Counted from the first letter of the stretch, positions 36,460-46,753 are shown. The stretch: 64,000 bases of DNA from an uncultured delta proteobacterium (GCA_903901335.1 CAIUQR010000024.1:25262-89261), one strand, 5' to 3'. Notes: generated by a model not told the origin, from the letters alone. Numbers and translations are program-made.

Positions 36460-39126
36460 TCAGTGTATGCTTGCATCGGCAGAGTCGGGGTCTCTCCGAA
36501 CAGAATGATATCCAAGATCGGGTATATCTTTTCTTCCCATAACTTCATAGATATCCATGATTTCTTCCCTGTCGGTAAACCTCTTTACTCTCCATTGATT
36601 TGCATAGACAAAAAGCTTTACCTGTTGGTAGGTCGATTCACTGATCAGGATTGAATTTGATTTTCTCCGGGTGAGCTCCTGAAGGCGAAAGGTCTCATTG
36701 ACCACGTCTCCGATGACGGTGTACTCCATTTTTTTGCTGAATCCGATATTACCAACCAGCGCTTCACCCGTGTTGATACTGATGCCGATTTTTATCGGCA
36801 CTCCGCATCGCTCCAGAGAAAGCCTGCTGACGGTCTCAATCTCTTCAGTCATCGCAATAGCGGCAAGGGTGGCATCAAGTGCCGGATTTTTTGTCGAGAC
36901 TGGGGCTCCGAAGATTGCAAGCAGTCCGTCTCCCAGGTACTTGTCGAGAATCCCTTTATGTTTCAAAACGATATTTCCCATTCTCATGAAAAAGCAGTTC
37001 AGGACATCCACAACATCTTCAGTCGCCGCCTGCTTTGATATTGCAGAATATCCCCTGATATCAACATTAAAGACCGTGACGATTTTTCTCTCCCCGACAG
37101 TCAACTGTTCGGATTCCCCTTTCTGAAGAATATCATTAACAATTTCTTCCGGTACATACCTCTGGAAGATCGTCCTGATCAGTCGTTCCTTTTGGGCCAG
37201 ATGGATAGATTCGCCGTAGAGTCTGGAATTCTCCAGAGCAATGGCGGCTGACGAGGCAACCGATTTGGTCGCCCTCAGGTCTTCATCATTAAACGTCCCC
37301 TCCTTTTTATTGAGAAGCTCGATAACGCCTAATACCCTTCCGCCGCTGATCATCGGTACACAGAGCAAATTTTTTGTCTTAAACCCGGTCCTTTTGTCAA
37401 TATCTGCACAGAATTGAGGATTGACCTCGACATCTTGAACAATAACGGACTCACCTGTGGCTGCCACCCATCCTGAAACCCCCTCCTGGCCAATCCTGAT
37501 TCGTAATCCGTTAATATTTTTCCCGAAAGTGCCGATCGTGGCATGAAAGGTCAGGAGGTCATTCTGGATCAGCATGATCGCTCCGGCCTCAACCTTTATA
37601 AATCTGGCGATCATCTCCAGAATAGAGTGCAGAACGCGATTCCTGTCTACAATCGTAGTGGTGAGGACGGCACCGATCCTGTTGAGCACTTCCAGTTCTC
37701 CGCTTTTCGCGCGTTCTTTGGCCAGAAGCCGTGTCTGTTCGAGGGCCAGGGCAATCCCCATGGCCACTATCGAGAACATCCGCTTATCCCTCCTGCCAAA
37801 TGTTCTGGGCGTATCGCTTCCGAGACAGATGGCGCCGATTGCCTTCCCGCTTACATCAAGCCTCTTGATAATACATGATTTCAACCCCAGTTCAGTAAAC
37901 ATGGGCATTTCAAAAAATGGACCCTCTTTTTCCAGATCATCTATGCTGACCAGTTCTGCTGCATCGATGGCCGCCTGAAACAGTGAAGTATTCTTTTGCA
38001 GAAGCAGGTCGGTCTTTTTGCCGGCAAGAGATCGATGGAAGGTGTGGGTCAACCTGAGCTGGCTGCCGGTCTCATCCGTCAAGGCCAGGCCTACCCACTG
38101 ACTTGAAATGACCTCACAGAGCCTTCCGGAGATGGCCATCAGCAGATCTTCTTCTTTCAAATCGGAATTAATAATCTTGATTATAGATAGTACGGATTTC
38201 AGCTCATCGGTTGTTTCTCGTCTTCTTCTCCCAAGCTCCTGCATTCTCAACATGGAACCGATGGTATTAAAAAAAGTTGCCAAAAATCCCAATCCGTTCT
38301 CATCCCAGATCCGATCTTCACGTTTAATCAGGATGGCAATCCCCTGACTATCGCTCCTGAGATCAAATGGAATGGCAACAGCACAATCAGTTTTCGTCTC
38401 AAAAATATGCCCCCATCCTTTAGCCTGCTCACTTTGCAGTACCATAACCGATCGTTCTCGTATCGCCGCCGTTGCCGGAAAATCCAGAAACGGTATACTT
38501 TGGCCCGCCTGGATATTCATCCCCTGTCCACGGATATGCCGACATGTAACTATGTTACAGCTCCCGTTTCGATGGATGGAGAATACAGCCCCACCTGTCG
38601 CTCCGGTAATAAGCATCGCCTTTTTTATCCCAAAGTCGATCAGAGATTGAGCACTGCCTTTAAAGACGGAAAGACTCCCCAATTCTTTGAGTACATTGAT
38701 CTCCTGCATCCTGCGGGTCAGGGCCTGACTGGTCTTGCGTAAATGTTCATCCATCGAGTCGGCGATAAGTAAAATATTCCCCAGTTCGTTTTCTCCCATC
38801 AGACCCGCAAGACCATTTCCCTTGTTTTTACTGGCCATCTGCGTCTCGATATTCATAATACTGTCCGAAATCTGTTTCAGAATGATATATCCGAGCAGAG
38901 AAAAAACAAACACACCCAAAAAGCAGTACAGCAACTCGCTGCTGCCAAAGAGATTACTTTTTACTCCCAGATAGGCAAGCCCCAGGAAAGGCCCGAGAAA
39001 GAAGAGGCCGAAGGCCAGGGTCATCCGATAGAAGACACTGGTTGCCTTGATCGAAAGGAATTTGTGCAATTCCTGACTTTCATGCATCTTCGTTACAGTT
39101 TCCGATAGCCGGTTGACAAAAGACAT
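36460..39126 (-). CDS. Membrane-anchored GAF-domain class III adenylate/guanylate cyclase
   Basis: An 888-residue signalling protein from the ATG at 39126, chosen because GGAGA lies nine bases upstream; an ATG at 39153 is in frame but has no ribosome site. Two N-terminal membrane helices (about 35-80) are followed by three GAF-like modules (about 160-290, 320-460 and 480-630; the last reads WVAATGESVIVQDVEVNPQ). A class III nucleotidyl cyclase domain occupies about 690-870, with FNVDIRGYSAIS (first metal Asp), KYLGDGLLAIFGAP (second Asp) and GISINTGEALVGNIG. The substrate, ATP or GTP, is not certain from motifs seen here. It is likely to respond to small molecules or redox through the GAF modules. 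Confidence 0.9.
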   Translation of the reverse strand: MSFVNRLSETVTKMHESQELHKFLSIKATSVFYRMTLAFGLFFLGPFLGLAYLGVKSNLFGSSELLYCFLGVFVFSLLGYIILKQISDSIMNIETQMASKNKGNGLAGLMGENELGNILLIADSMDEHLRKTSQALTRRMQEINVLKELGSLSVFKGSAQSLIDFGIKKAMLITGATGGAVFSIHRNGSCNIVTCRHIRGQGMNIQAGQSIPFLDFPATAAIRERSVMVLQSEQAKGWGHIFETKTDCAVAIPFDLRSDSQGIAILIKREDRIWDENGLGFLATFFNTIGSMLRMQELGRRRRETTDELKSVLSIIKIINSDLKEEDLLMAISGRLCEVISSQWVGLALTDETGSQLRLTHTFHRSLAGKKTDLLLQKNTSLFQAAIDAAELVSIDDLEKEGPFFEMPMFTELGLKSCIIKRLDVSGKAIGAICLGSDTPRTFGRRDKRMFSIVAMGIALALEQTRLLAKERAKSGELEVLNRIGAVLTTTIVDRNRVLHSILEMIARFIKVEAGAIMLIQNDLLTFHATIGTFGKNINGLRIRIGQEGVSGWVAATGESVIVQDVEVNPQFCADIDKRTGFKTKNLLCVPMISGGRVLGVIELLNKKEGTFNDEDLRATKSVASSAAIALENSRLYGESIHLAQKERLIRTIFQRYVPEEIVNDILQKGESEQLTVGERKIVTVFNVDIRGYSAISKQAATEDVVDVLNCFFMRMGNIVLKHKGILDKYLGDGLLAIFGAPVSTKNPALDATLAAIAMTEEIETVSRLSLERCGVPIKIGISINTGEALVGNIGFSKKMEYTVIGDVVNETFRLQELTRRKSNSILISESTYQQVKLFVYANQWRVKRFTDREEIMDIYEVMGRKDIPDLGYHSVRRDPDSADASIH

Positions 39127-39403
39127 CGAATCAGATCTCCGAAAAAGGATCATAAGTGCTTGATACTACGAAAAACACCTCTGCTCTTACCGGTCTCATA
39201 CTTACTTTTAACCTGCTGCATTGTCAAACAAATACATACCCCATATGCAATACTACTCTCAATAAACAGGTATTCTCAAGTATAATGTTAGCAGGAGTTT
39301 TTATAATGAACCACGAAGGACATGCAACTTTTTCATTTTGGTTCAAACTGGCCGGGGCCTGGCGGCAATGCCGGATTTTGGATTCAGGGGGGAAGGATTA
39401 CAT

Positions 39404-40915
39404 ATGAAAGAATCCGTTTTTGATCTGGCGATTATCGGTGGCGGCATCAACGGTTGCGGAATAGCCAGAGATGCTGCTGGGCGGGGCCTGGCCGTCTTTC
39501 TCTGTGAACAGGGCGACCTGGCTGGCGGGACCTCGTCGGTCAGTACCAAGCTGATCCACGGCGGACTGCGTTACCTGCAATATTATGAATTCCGCCTGGT
39601 CCGTGAGGCCTTGCGGGAAAGGGAGGTACTCCTTCGTGTCGCCCCTCATATCATCCGCCCCCTGCGTTTCATCCTTCCCCACCGCAAGGGGATGCGGCCG
39701 GCATGGCTTATCCGCCTGGGACTTTTCCTCTATGATCATCTCGGGGGACGGGTCCTGCTGCCGGGGACGACTGCTCTGAATCTGGCGACTGACCAGGCAG
39801 GTCTTCCTCTTCAAAAGTGCTTCGTCCGGGGCTTTGAATATTCAGACTGCCGGGTCATGGACAGCCGTCTGGTGGTGCTGAATGCAATGGATGCAGCGGC
39901 CCGCGGCGCCGAGATCAGCGTCCGGACAGAATGCGTTTCGGCTATCCGGGAAGGTGAGCTCTGGAAGATACGGATGCGAGACGGGACAACCGGGACAGAA
40001 CGGGAGATATCTGCCCATGTCCTGGTAAACGCCACCGGTCCCTGGCTGGAAACCTTTCTCTCCCACACCACCCATAAGGCCGCGGGTGAGCATGTTCGGA
40101 TGGTCAAAGGCAGCCATATCATTGTTAAAAGACTCTTTGACCATGAACGAGCCTATCTGTTCCAAAACCCGGACGGGCGGATCGTCTTTGCCATCCCGTA
40201 TGAACAGGAGTTCACCCTGATCGGTACCACTGATGTTGATTTTCACGGAACCCCTGGGAAAATGGCCATCTCAGCAGAAGAAATCGACTATCTCTGCCAT
40301 GCGGCAAATGAATATTTTGTCCGTCAAATTCAAGCCGCTGACGTAGTCCATTCCTTTTCAGGAATTCGTCCGCTTTTCGACGACGGAAAAAATGAGGCAC
40401 AGGCCGCCACCCGTGACTATATCCTGAAGGTCGATACCGATTATGGTCTTCCCCCGCTCCTTTCCATCTATGGTGGAAAAATCACAACCTACCGCAAGTT
40501 GGCAGAGGCCGTATTAAAACGTCTGGCACCGCATCTGCCGCCAATGCGGAAGTGCTGGACCGAAACGGCCCCCTTGCCGGGGGGCGATTTCCATCCCGAT
40601 GAATTCGATGCGGTGGTCGACAGGTTACTGACGACCCATCCTGTGATCGACAGGAAACTTTCCGTCCATCTTGTCCGGATGTTCGGGACCGAGGCTTTTT
40701 ATCTCCTTGCAAACGTCAGGAGCGAAGAGGATCTCGGAGAATATTTCGGAGATTGTTTGTATGAAAAAGAAGTGTGCTATCTGATAGACAGGGAATGGGC
40801 CCGGACGGCCGAAGATGTCCTCTGGCGCAGGACGTGCCTGGGACTTTTCCTTAATCCCGACCAGACGCGACGACTCGATATCTGGATGCGCAGAAAATTA
40901 TTGCTAAGGCTCTAA
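39404..40915 (+). CDS. glpD: FAD-dependent glycerol-3-phosphate dehydrogenase
   Basis: A 503-residue flavoprotein oxidising sn-glycerol 3-phosphate to dihydroxyacetone phosphate at the membrane, passing electrons to quinone. Motifs: FAD dinucleotide fold IIGGGINGCGIARDAAGRG at the N-terminus, SSVSTKLIHGGLRYLQ, and the C-terminal SIYGGKITTYRKLAE. GGAAGGA lies six bases before ATG 39404; the open frame from 39338 adds unlikely residues. Its stop overlaps by four bases the convergent permease gene. No glpF or glpK is seen, so the source of glycerol phosphate is unclear, perhaps lipid turnover. Confidence 0.93.
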   Translation: MKESVFDLAIIGGGINGCGIARDAAGRGLAVFLCEQGDLAGGTSSVSTKLIHGGLRYLQYYEFRLVREALREREVLLRVAPHIIRPLRFILPHRKGMRPAWLIRLGLFLYDHLGGRVLLPGTTALNLATDQAGLPLQKCFVRGFEYSDCRVMDSRLVVLNAMDAAARGAEISVRTECVSAIREGELWKIRMRDGTTGTEREISAHVLVNATGPWLETFLSHTTHKAAGEHVRMVKGSHIIVKRLFDHERAYLFQNPDGRIVFAIPYEQEFTLIGTTDVDFHGTPGKMAISAEEIDYLCHAANEYFVRQIQAADVVHSFSGIRPLFDDGKNEAQAATRDYILKVDTDYGLPPLLSIYGGKITTYRKLAEAVLKRLAPHLPPMRKCWTETAPLPGGDFHPDEFDAVVDRLLTTHPVIDRKLSVHLVRMFGTEAFYLLANVRSEEDLGEYFGDCLYEKEVCYLIDREWARTAEDVLWRRTCLGLFLNPDQTRRLDIWMRRKLLLRL

Positions 40916-42282
40916 AAACAAAAAACATAATACCTCAACCAGACATATACCATTGAAATAAAGACGGTCACCAGCATGATCGGCATTCCGTAGAGCATAA
41001 ATTTCAAAAAGCTGATCTTTCTCCCAGCCTTTTCGGCCATCCCGACCACAATGACATTGGCCGAGGCGCCTATGATTGTTCCATTGCCACCCAGACAGGC
41101 GCCAAGGGCCAGCGACCACCAGATCGGCATCAGATCCTTGAACTGCAGGAGTTCGATACCCGATTTGTCCGGCCACAATTCGCGCGCCATATCGACAATT
41201 AACGGATTCATCGTCGCCACATAGGGGATATTGTCAACAACCGCCGAGGCGAAGGCTGAGAACCACATGATCAGCATGGAGGTGCCGAGTAGATTGCCAT
41301 GGGTCATCCGCAAAACCTCCTGGGACAGCAGTGTGATCGCGCCGACCTTGATCACACCTCCAACCATGATGAACAATCCGATAAAAAAGAAGATCACCGT
41401 CCATTCCACTTCAGCGAGGATATGGTGCGGTTCATGGGTCCCGGAAAGCAGGAGCAGAAGAGCGGCCCCGAACAGCGCTATCGTCGCCGGTTCATAATGC
41501 AGAAGACCATGGAACATGAAGCCGAGCAGGACAATAGCGAGTACAACCAGCGACTTTTTCAGCATTGCCGGATTCTTGATCGCCTTCCTTTCGTCCATGT
41601 TCATTATTTTCTTCTTCAGTTCCTCTCTGGTTGTCAACTGCTTTTTAAAGACAATCTTCACAATAATGATGAAAACCACCATGAGCAGAAGCACTACCGG
41701 GGCCAGATGGAGAATGAAATCCAGAAAATCCAGCTTCGCCTTCGAGGCGATCATGATATTCGGCGGATCGCCGATCAATGTTGCGGTGCCGCCGATATTG
41801 GAGGCAAGGGCCTCGACGATCATATACGGGATTGCATCCACCTCCAGGGCCTCAGCAATCAGCAGGGTGACCGGGGCAATCAACAGGACCGTGGTCACAT
41901 TATCAAGCAATGCCGAAAGAGCGGCAGTGACCACCGCCAGAATAACCATGATCCTCAGCGGGTCGCCTTTGCCGATCTTGGCGCTTTTTATTGCAATGTA
42001 TTCAAATATCCCTGTCGGCTTGATCAGGTTGATGATTACCATCATGCCGATCAACAGAAAGATCACGTTCCAGTCAACACCCAGTTCTTCAAGATGAAAG
42101 GCCTCATGCTGGTCGAGTATCTTTAAGACCAACACTAAAGAAGCTCCGCTTATGGCCACGATTGTCTTATGAATCTTCTCTGAGATGATGACTGCGAGGG
42201 CCACCAGAAAAATGGTCAGCGACATCCAGAAGGTAGTGTTCATCTGAATGGCATGTACTGCGTTTACAACTTCGTTCTCCAT
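40912..42282 (-). CDS. ArsB/NhaD-superfamily ion transporter
   Basis: A 456-residue polytopic membrane protein with about 11-12 helices. Signatures of the ArsB/NhaD (ion transporter) superfamily include LLIGMMVIINLIKPTGIFEYIAI, ALSALLDNVTTVLLIAPVT and SNIGGTATLIGDPPNIMI in the first half, and SAVVDNIPYVATM and ACLGGNGTIIGASANVI in the second repeat. These are the two inverted-repeat loops typical of the fold. It may exchange Na+ for H+ or export an anion; sequence alone does not decide. It converges on glpD, with their ends overlapping by four bases. Confidence 0.85.
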   Translation of the reverse strand: MENEVVNAVHAIQMNTTFWMSLTIFLVALAVIISEKIHKTIVAISGASLVLVLKILDQHEAFHLEELGVDWNVIFLLIGMMVIINLIKPTGIFEYIAIKSAKIGKGDPLRIMVILAVVTAALSALLDNVTTVLLIAPVTLLIAEALEVDAIPYMIVEALASNIGGTATLIGDPPNIMIASKAKLDFLDFILHLAPVVLLLMVVFIIIVKIVFKKQLTTREELKKKIMNMDERKAIKNPAMLKKSLVVLAIVLLGFMFHGLLHYEPATIALFGAALLLLLSGTHEPHHILAEVEWTVIFFFIGLFIMVGGVIKVGAITLLSQEVLRMTHGNLLGTSMLIMWFSAFASAVVDNIPYVATMNPLIVDMARELWPDKSGIELLQFKDLMPIWWSLALGACLGGNGTIIGASANVIVVGMAEKAGRKISFLKFMLYGMPIMLVTVFISMVYVWLRYYVFCF

Positions 42283-42494
42283 GATTCAACCCTGCTTCAT
42301 GTCACGCACCAGATTGGTAATAGCCAGATAGCGATAAATTCGCCACTAACTATACCTTAAAGTTATGCCAGCAAGCAATCTTTGCAGAAACCGTATAAAA
42401 AATACAGCTACGGTCCGTTATACTCCTGATAATAGACATATCCATCATGGAGGAAAGAAATACGAGGTACTTTCAGATCAGGACAGGCAGGGAT

Positions 42495-42538
42495 AAATAA
42501 AAAGGCCCGGGACAGTTCGAATCACGATCTGCCCCGGG
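42495..42538 (-). terminator. Intrinsic terminator after rpoH
   Basis: Read on the minus strand, CCCGGGGCAG (complement of 42529-42538) pairs, with one G-U, with CTGTCCCGGG (complement of 42506-42515), followed by CC and a TTTTTATTT tract. It lies about 100 bp beyond the rpoH stop and fits as its terminator. Confidence 0.8.
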
Positions 42539-42636
42539 GTTGAGGTTGAAAGAGGTGAAAGAGAGGTGCAGGGAGGTAGACAACAGGCGTTGTCCTTGGG
42601 TATTTCTTGAAAACGGCAGACTGCTGGCCAGTGGAT

Positions 42637-43569
42637 TCACACCCCGACAAGGGAGTGCGAAGGCTGCATATCCCGATGGATAAAGGCCAACAGGTCAGGC
42701 GCATCATTTTCAATATGTTTGCGGATCTTTTTCAGGAGACCGGCTTCAATCTGCCTGATCCGTTCGCGGGAGACTCCGAATATTTCTGAAATATTCTGCA
42801 GGGTCAGAGGGTCATCAGTCAACAGACGTTTTTCCAGAATCACCCGTTCTTTATCATTATGGCGGCCCTGCAGGGTCTGCAGGAAATCACGCAGTTTCCT
42901 TTTCATGTCCTTCAGGCAGAGGGTGTCCTCAATGCCAGGTTCCCTGCCCGGGATAAAACTGATCTGCTCGTCTTCCGAATCCTGCCCTATCGGACTATCC
43001 AGAGACACCTCATTATTGCTCATCCGGTTGCTCATCTCAATGACTTCGGATTTCTTCACCCTCAGGCGTTTTGCCAACAGTTCGGGTTCAGGGGAAAATC
43101 CTTGAGATTCAAGGAGCTTTCTTTCCTTGTTCAGACTAAAAAACAGTTTGCGTTGCGCCTGTGTTGTCCCGAGTTTCACCAGGCGCCAGTTATTCATCAG
43201 GAATTTGAGGATATAGGCACGAATCCAGTAGGTTGCATAATAGGAAAATTTAACCCCTTTATACGGGTCGAATTTTTTTGTGGCCTTCATTAAACCAATA
43301 TTTCCTTCCTGGACAATGTCCATAAAATTCTGCGTCCAGAATTTTTGAAAGTCCATGGCGACCTTAACTACCAGGCGCAAGTTCGCTGAAACGAGACGAT
43401 AGGCAGCGTTCCGGTCATTTTGCTCATGGACCCGGATGGCCAGCTCATCCATCTCTTCTCTGGAAAGGATTTCGTATCGGCTTATTTCTCCAAAATATCG
43501 ATCAAAAGAATCGTTGGCCCGGGAAGGCACATGTGTATCTTCCGAGACCGTCACAAGTGGAAAATTCAT
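42637..43569 (-). CDS. rpoH: RNA polymerase sigma-32 factor (heat shock)
   Basis: A 310-residue sigma-70-family factor. Region 2 reads NLRLVVKVAMDFQ, IVQEGNIGLMKATKKFDPYKG and FSYYATYWIRAYI. The RpoH box QRKLFFSLNKERK that identifies sigma-32 is present. Region 4 has LQNISEIFGVSRERIRQIEAG. Start chosen at ATG 43569, because AAGGA is nine bases upstream; ATG 43578 is directly abutted by AAGG. An intrinsic terminator at 42495-42538 follows. A small AT-rich inverted repeat with a T-run lies upstream at 43745-43777. It directs transcription of chaperones and proteases on heat or envelope stress. Confidence 0.93.
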   Translation of the reverse strand: MNFPLVTVSEDTHVPSRANDSFDRYFGEISRYEILSREEMDELAIRVHEQNDRNAAYRLVSANLRLVVKVAMDFQKFWTQNFMDIVQEGNIGLMKATKKFDPYKGVKFSYYATYWIRAYILKFLMNNWRLVKLGTTQAQRKLFFSLNKERKLLESQGFSPEPELLAKRLRVKKSEVIEMSNRMSNNEVSLDSPIGQDSEDEQISFIPGREPGIEDTLCLKDMKRKLRDFLQTLQGRHNDKERVILEKRLLTDDPLTLQNISEIFGVSRERIRQIEAGLLKKIRKHIENDAPDLLAFIHRDMQPSHSLVGV

Positions 43570-44104
43570 AATTCTCATCCTTATGGGTATACTTCCAGAT
43601 TTACAGAATGCGTACTGAAGAATCGGGCTTTCTCTCTTGACGATCCAGACAAAAGCACGATGTCTCGTTTATTCTGCTGTTTCGTACCGTTGAAGGCCTT
43701 AAAGCAAAGGATGTGCCTAAATGTATAAATTGTTTATTTGATTTAACATCAATACCTTAAGCATTGATGTTTTTTTCATAAAAGTCTCTGGTGTAAAAAA
43801 AGTATCCACCCCTGGATCATTCTGCCCCACAGAAAGGAGCATGTTTTAGCATGCCTGGGAGTCTGTCGGATTTATTCGCTCAACGCTCGTTTTCGTTTTG
43901 TGGAGGACCGAGTCGGTCCATATCTGGTGGAAGGGTAAAGAAGAATATCGGCACTCATGTTTCACGGTATGGACAAAAATATTCCCGGCGAATTCCTTAG
44001 AATAGCTCAAGCGAGTCGACACCTGATGGCCGGCAGCAGTACTTTCTTGAAAAGAACGGTTCCGCTGCCGGCAGACTTGACATCCAATCCATTGATTTTG
44101 AATG
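43570..44104. other. Long intergenic region with two inverted repeats
   Basis: About 535 bp upstream of rpoH with no convincing gene. AACATCAAT (43745-43753) pairs with ATTGATGTT (43763-43771) and runs into a short T-tract. A second, GC-rich nine-base pair, GCCGGCAGC (44029-44037) and GCTGCCGGC (44064-44072), has a 26-base spacer. No coding frame here has convincing composition. It may hold the rpoH promoter. Confidence 0.5.
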
Positions 44105-44368
44105 TTATCGTTCTGCGCAGGAAGGAAGATCGAAATTGCGTTTGAGTTGAGCGATTTGCATCCCCAGAGGAATGCATGAATCTCCTTCTATGCAGTTACT
44201 GGCCTCATCTGTTTCAATAAATGTTCGTAAACGACGATGTCCCTGGTGCAAATCTACTGCCCATGCTTTGACTTTTTCATCATATTCGACATCAATATCA
44301 ACACCGCAAACACCGGCATCGGGGAAAACTTCTTCTATCTTTTTACAGAGTTCCTGTTTGGTAATCAT
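44105..44368 (-). CDS. Conserved-looking small protein, 87 residues
   Basis: ATG complementary to 44366-44368 gives MITKQELCKKIEEVFPDAGV and a compact 87-residue protein with DIDVEYDEKVKAWAVDL, ETDEASNCIEGDSC and QIAQLKRNFDLP. GAGG lies nine bases upstream. It seems to be a soluble protein with a helix-strand start and four cysteines. I do not assign a function. It is divergent from the prkA operon and separated from it by about 320 bp, so it may share control. Confidence 0.6.
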   Translation of the reverse strand: MITKQELCKKIEEVFPDAGVCGVDIDVEYDEKVKAWAVDLHQGHRRLRTFIETDEASNCIEGDSCIPLGMQIAQLKRNFDLPSCAER

Positions 44369-44692
44369 AATTGCAGCCCTCTTTTTTTTATAACAACGAC
44401 ACAGCAGAGAAAACCCCCTGCTGTTACTGTCATTATAAGAATGAGCATCGGATAAACAAGTTCTTCCGATCAAAGGACGGGGTAAAAGGATTTTTTACCC
44501 GGCAATCTGCAAATTATTCTTTTCTCTTCGCAAAGAAACAACTGTTCTCGATGATAATCTTTGCCGGTTTATAAAAATCCGTAGAAAATAGTTTGACCGA
44601 AAGGTAATCAACCCTTGAATTTAGCACTCAATTGTGACGATAATAAAAAAAAAGGATGAAGACTTCAACATTACCTTCTGGAGGAGGGCATA
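44369..44692. promoter_or_regulatory. Divergent regulatory region upstream of prkA1
   Basis: 324 bp between divergent genes. A sigma-70-like pair TTGAAT (44615-44620) and GATAAT (44639-44644), spacing 18, points to prkA1. An inverted repeat GGGTAAAA (44480-44487) with TTTTACCC (44493-44500) lies in the middle. The CIRCE half-site TTAGCACTC overlaps the region without a matching second half. Strong GGAGGAGGG precedes the prkA1 start. Confidence 0.45.
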
Positions 44693-46753
44693 ATGGTACA
44701 AGGCAAAAATACGACACTTCATCAACATATTACAGCAGTCAAGAAAGGTGAACGTGCTTTTGAAAATGCATTTCAGGCTGTCACCAGGATGATCCTTGAG
44801 AAAGATATCGACAAGGTGATGGTCAATGGGAAAACTACCTTTGATTTCAAGATATTCCGGGAAGGGAAAAAACATATCATCGGCATGTATGATGAGATCA
44901 ACTCTTTAGTCTCCTTTGTCAAGGATGCCTCGGAGGGCGGTTCCTCAAAAGAGATGGCCTTTGTCCTTGTCGGCGAGCCCGGCAACGGCAAGACCTTTCT
45001 GGTCGAATATCTGTGTACCTTATACAGAAACTTTCTTTTTCTGCCTGAGAATCGGAAATATACCTTCCGCTTCATTGATCTGGATAAGATCGGCAACTAC
45101 GGTCATATTAAAATTGCCGAATCCCAGACCTATGAAGATCCGATGATCCTGGCCATGAACACCCATGAGGATGTGGGCGAATCAAAGGAGTATCTGGCCA
45201 AACGCTATCGTCTCTCCGACAAGGAAATGGAGCGGTGGTATGAGAATTATCGGCCGCTAGCCGCTTGTTCCACCTATATCTGGAGTGATATCCGTAATGC
45301 GACAGATGGCAATCTCGACGAGATGCTCAAATTTATAGAGATCGTCCCGGTGCCCCTGACCGAGAGTCTCGGTACCGTGACCGGCAAGTATCCGGCCAAA
45401 GACAAGATCACCTCCTCGGCGGTTGATCTGCTCGGTGAAGAGTCCATCCAGCGGTTGCTCCATATCACGGATACCAATAACCCGTATCGATTCGATCTGC
45501 GCCGGGGTGCGCTGGCCCGGGTTGCCGGAGGCGGCATTCACTTCAGCGACGAGATCTACAAGAATAAAAAGGACCTGGTCCAGGTCTACCTTGGCATTAT
45601 CCAGAACCGCACTATCGAGATCGACGGCTATAAATGGCCGATCGATACCCTGATCATAGCCACCAGCAATAACTCGGAATTCAACCGTTTCCTGGCGGAA
45701 AAAGAAGAGGCGCCGATTATTGACCGTTGTCGTATCTGTTATGTGTCGCATAACACCAATTATAAGCTGCAGAAGCAGTTGACCGCCTATGCGATCGGCA
45801 ACGAAGCGAAGACCACGCTGACGGGCGATATGATGCATCAGGATCCGAACCTGAACTATGCCTCATCAGTGGCGGCCGTCCTGACCAGGTTACCCCGTTC
45901 TGAAAAACTGACCTCGATTGAGACCATGAAACTGGCGGCCGGTGAGGTCGCCGGAGAAAAAAGTATCAAAACCCTCTCCGAGGTGATTGATATGTTGAAT
46001 CAGGATCCGGATATCACCAAGCGTTTCGGTCAGAAGGGGCTTGGCCAGAGGAACCTCGGGCGCTCCATGCAGTTGATGCTGGAAAATTCAGGGACCAATG
46101 AGGGCAAGTGCATGTTTGCCTACGATGTCTTCAGATCCCTGGAACGGGTGATTCTCGATTATGTGTCCGAGCCCAACGACAGGGCCAAGTTCCTCGATGA
46201 CCTGAGAACCTCCAAGGGTCTCTACCGGGAACGGATCATGACCGAGATGTTCAATGCCTATATGGATGAACCGCTGGCGATCCGGAAAGACGTGATGCAT
46301 TATGTCAATATGATTATCGGCATCGATGCGGAAAATCTCGGTGCCGACAAGATGTGGAAATACAAGAATCCGCAGACGGGTGAGCTTCTGGCCCTGAAGA
46401 TCGACGAGCGCTATATTGATTCCATCGAAGATCGCCTGGGTCTGAAAACCAGGGAGCAGAAGGAATCGTTCCGGACCTCGATCCGGAAGATCTATGGCCA
46501 GAAGATGTCCGTTGATCCGGATTATGATTTCATGGATAATCTGGAACTGGTGAAGGCCGTGACCGATGTCCGCCTGAAATCCGACATAGCAGGCGCCGGG
46601 AGCCTGATCGGCGCACTTGCCAACAGGACCAATGAAGAGAACCAGAAACTTTATGACCGGATGATAGAAACCATGCTGGGAAAGCTCGGATACTGTACGA
46701 CCTGCGCCCAGAAGACCATCGAGTATTTCTGTACGCAGGTAGATGAGAATTAG
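44693..46753 (+). CDS. prkA: PrkA-family serine protein kinase, copy 1
   Basis: A 686-residue AAA+-like kinase. Walker A is GEPGNGKT at 94-101, in the ATPase core; a C-terminal PrkA domain follows. FSDEIYKNKKDLVQVYLGII and IIATSNNSEFNRFLAEK are typical. The PrkA hallmark CPxHxxPLxLIP is missing: the corresponding stretch reads SQTYEDPMILAMN, so this copy is divergent from YeaG. PrkA proteins phosphorylate serine residues in starvation and sporulation contexts. It heads a four-gene set with yeaH, spoVR and a second prkA and probably acts with them. Confidence 0.88.
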   Translation: MVQGKNTTLHQHITAVKKGERAFENAFQAVTRMILEKDIDKVMVNGKTTFDFKIFREGKKHIIGMYDEINSLVSFVKDASEGGSSKEMAFVLVGEPGNGKTFLVEYLCTLYRNFLFLPENRKYTFRFIDLDKIGNYGHIKIAESQTYEDPMILAMNTHEDVGESKEYLAKRYRLSDKEMERWYENYRPLAACSTYIWSDIRNATDGNLDEMLKFIEIVPVPLTESLGTVTGKYPAKDKITSSAVDLLGEESIQRLLHITDTNNPYRFDLRRGALARVAGGGIHFSDEIYKNKKDLVQVYLGIIQNRTIEIDGYKWPIDTLIIATSNNSEFNRFLAEKEEAPIIDRCRICYVSHNTNYKLQKQLTAYAIGNEAKTTLTGDMMHQDPNLNYASSVAAVLTRLPRSEKLTSIETMKLAAGEVAGEKSIKTLSEVIDMLNQDPDITKRFGQKGLGQRNLGRSMQLMLENSGTNEGKCMFAYDVFRSLERVILDYVSEPNDRAKFLDDLRTSKGLYRERIMTEMFNAYMDEPLAIRKDVMHYVNMIIGIDAENLGADKMWKYKNPQTGELLALKIDERYIDSIEDRLGLKTREQKESFRTSIRKIYGQKMSVDPDYDFMDNLELVKAVTDVRLKSDIAGAGSLIGALANRTNEENQKLYDRMIETMLGKLGYCTTCAQKTIEYFCTQVDEN

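Noticed and set aside
43840..43990. Short frame beginning MPGSLSDLFAQRSFS considered as a small gene.
   Set aside because: Ribosome site is 13 bases away, composition is unusual and no family is recognised.
44621..44629. TTAGCACTC resembles a CIRCE heat-shock operator half.
   Set aside because: No GAGTGCTAA partner follows at the expected nine-base spacing; a single half-site is likely by chance.
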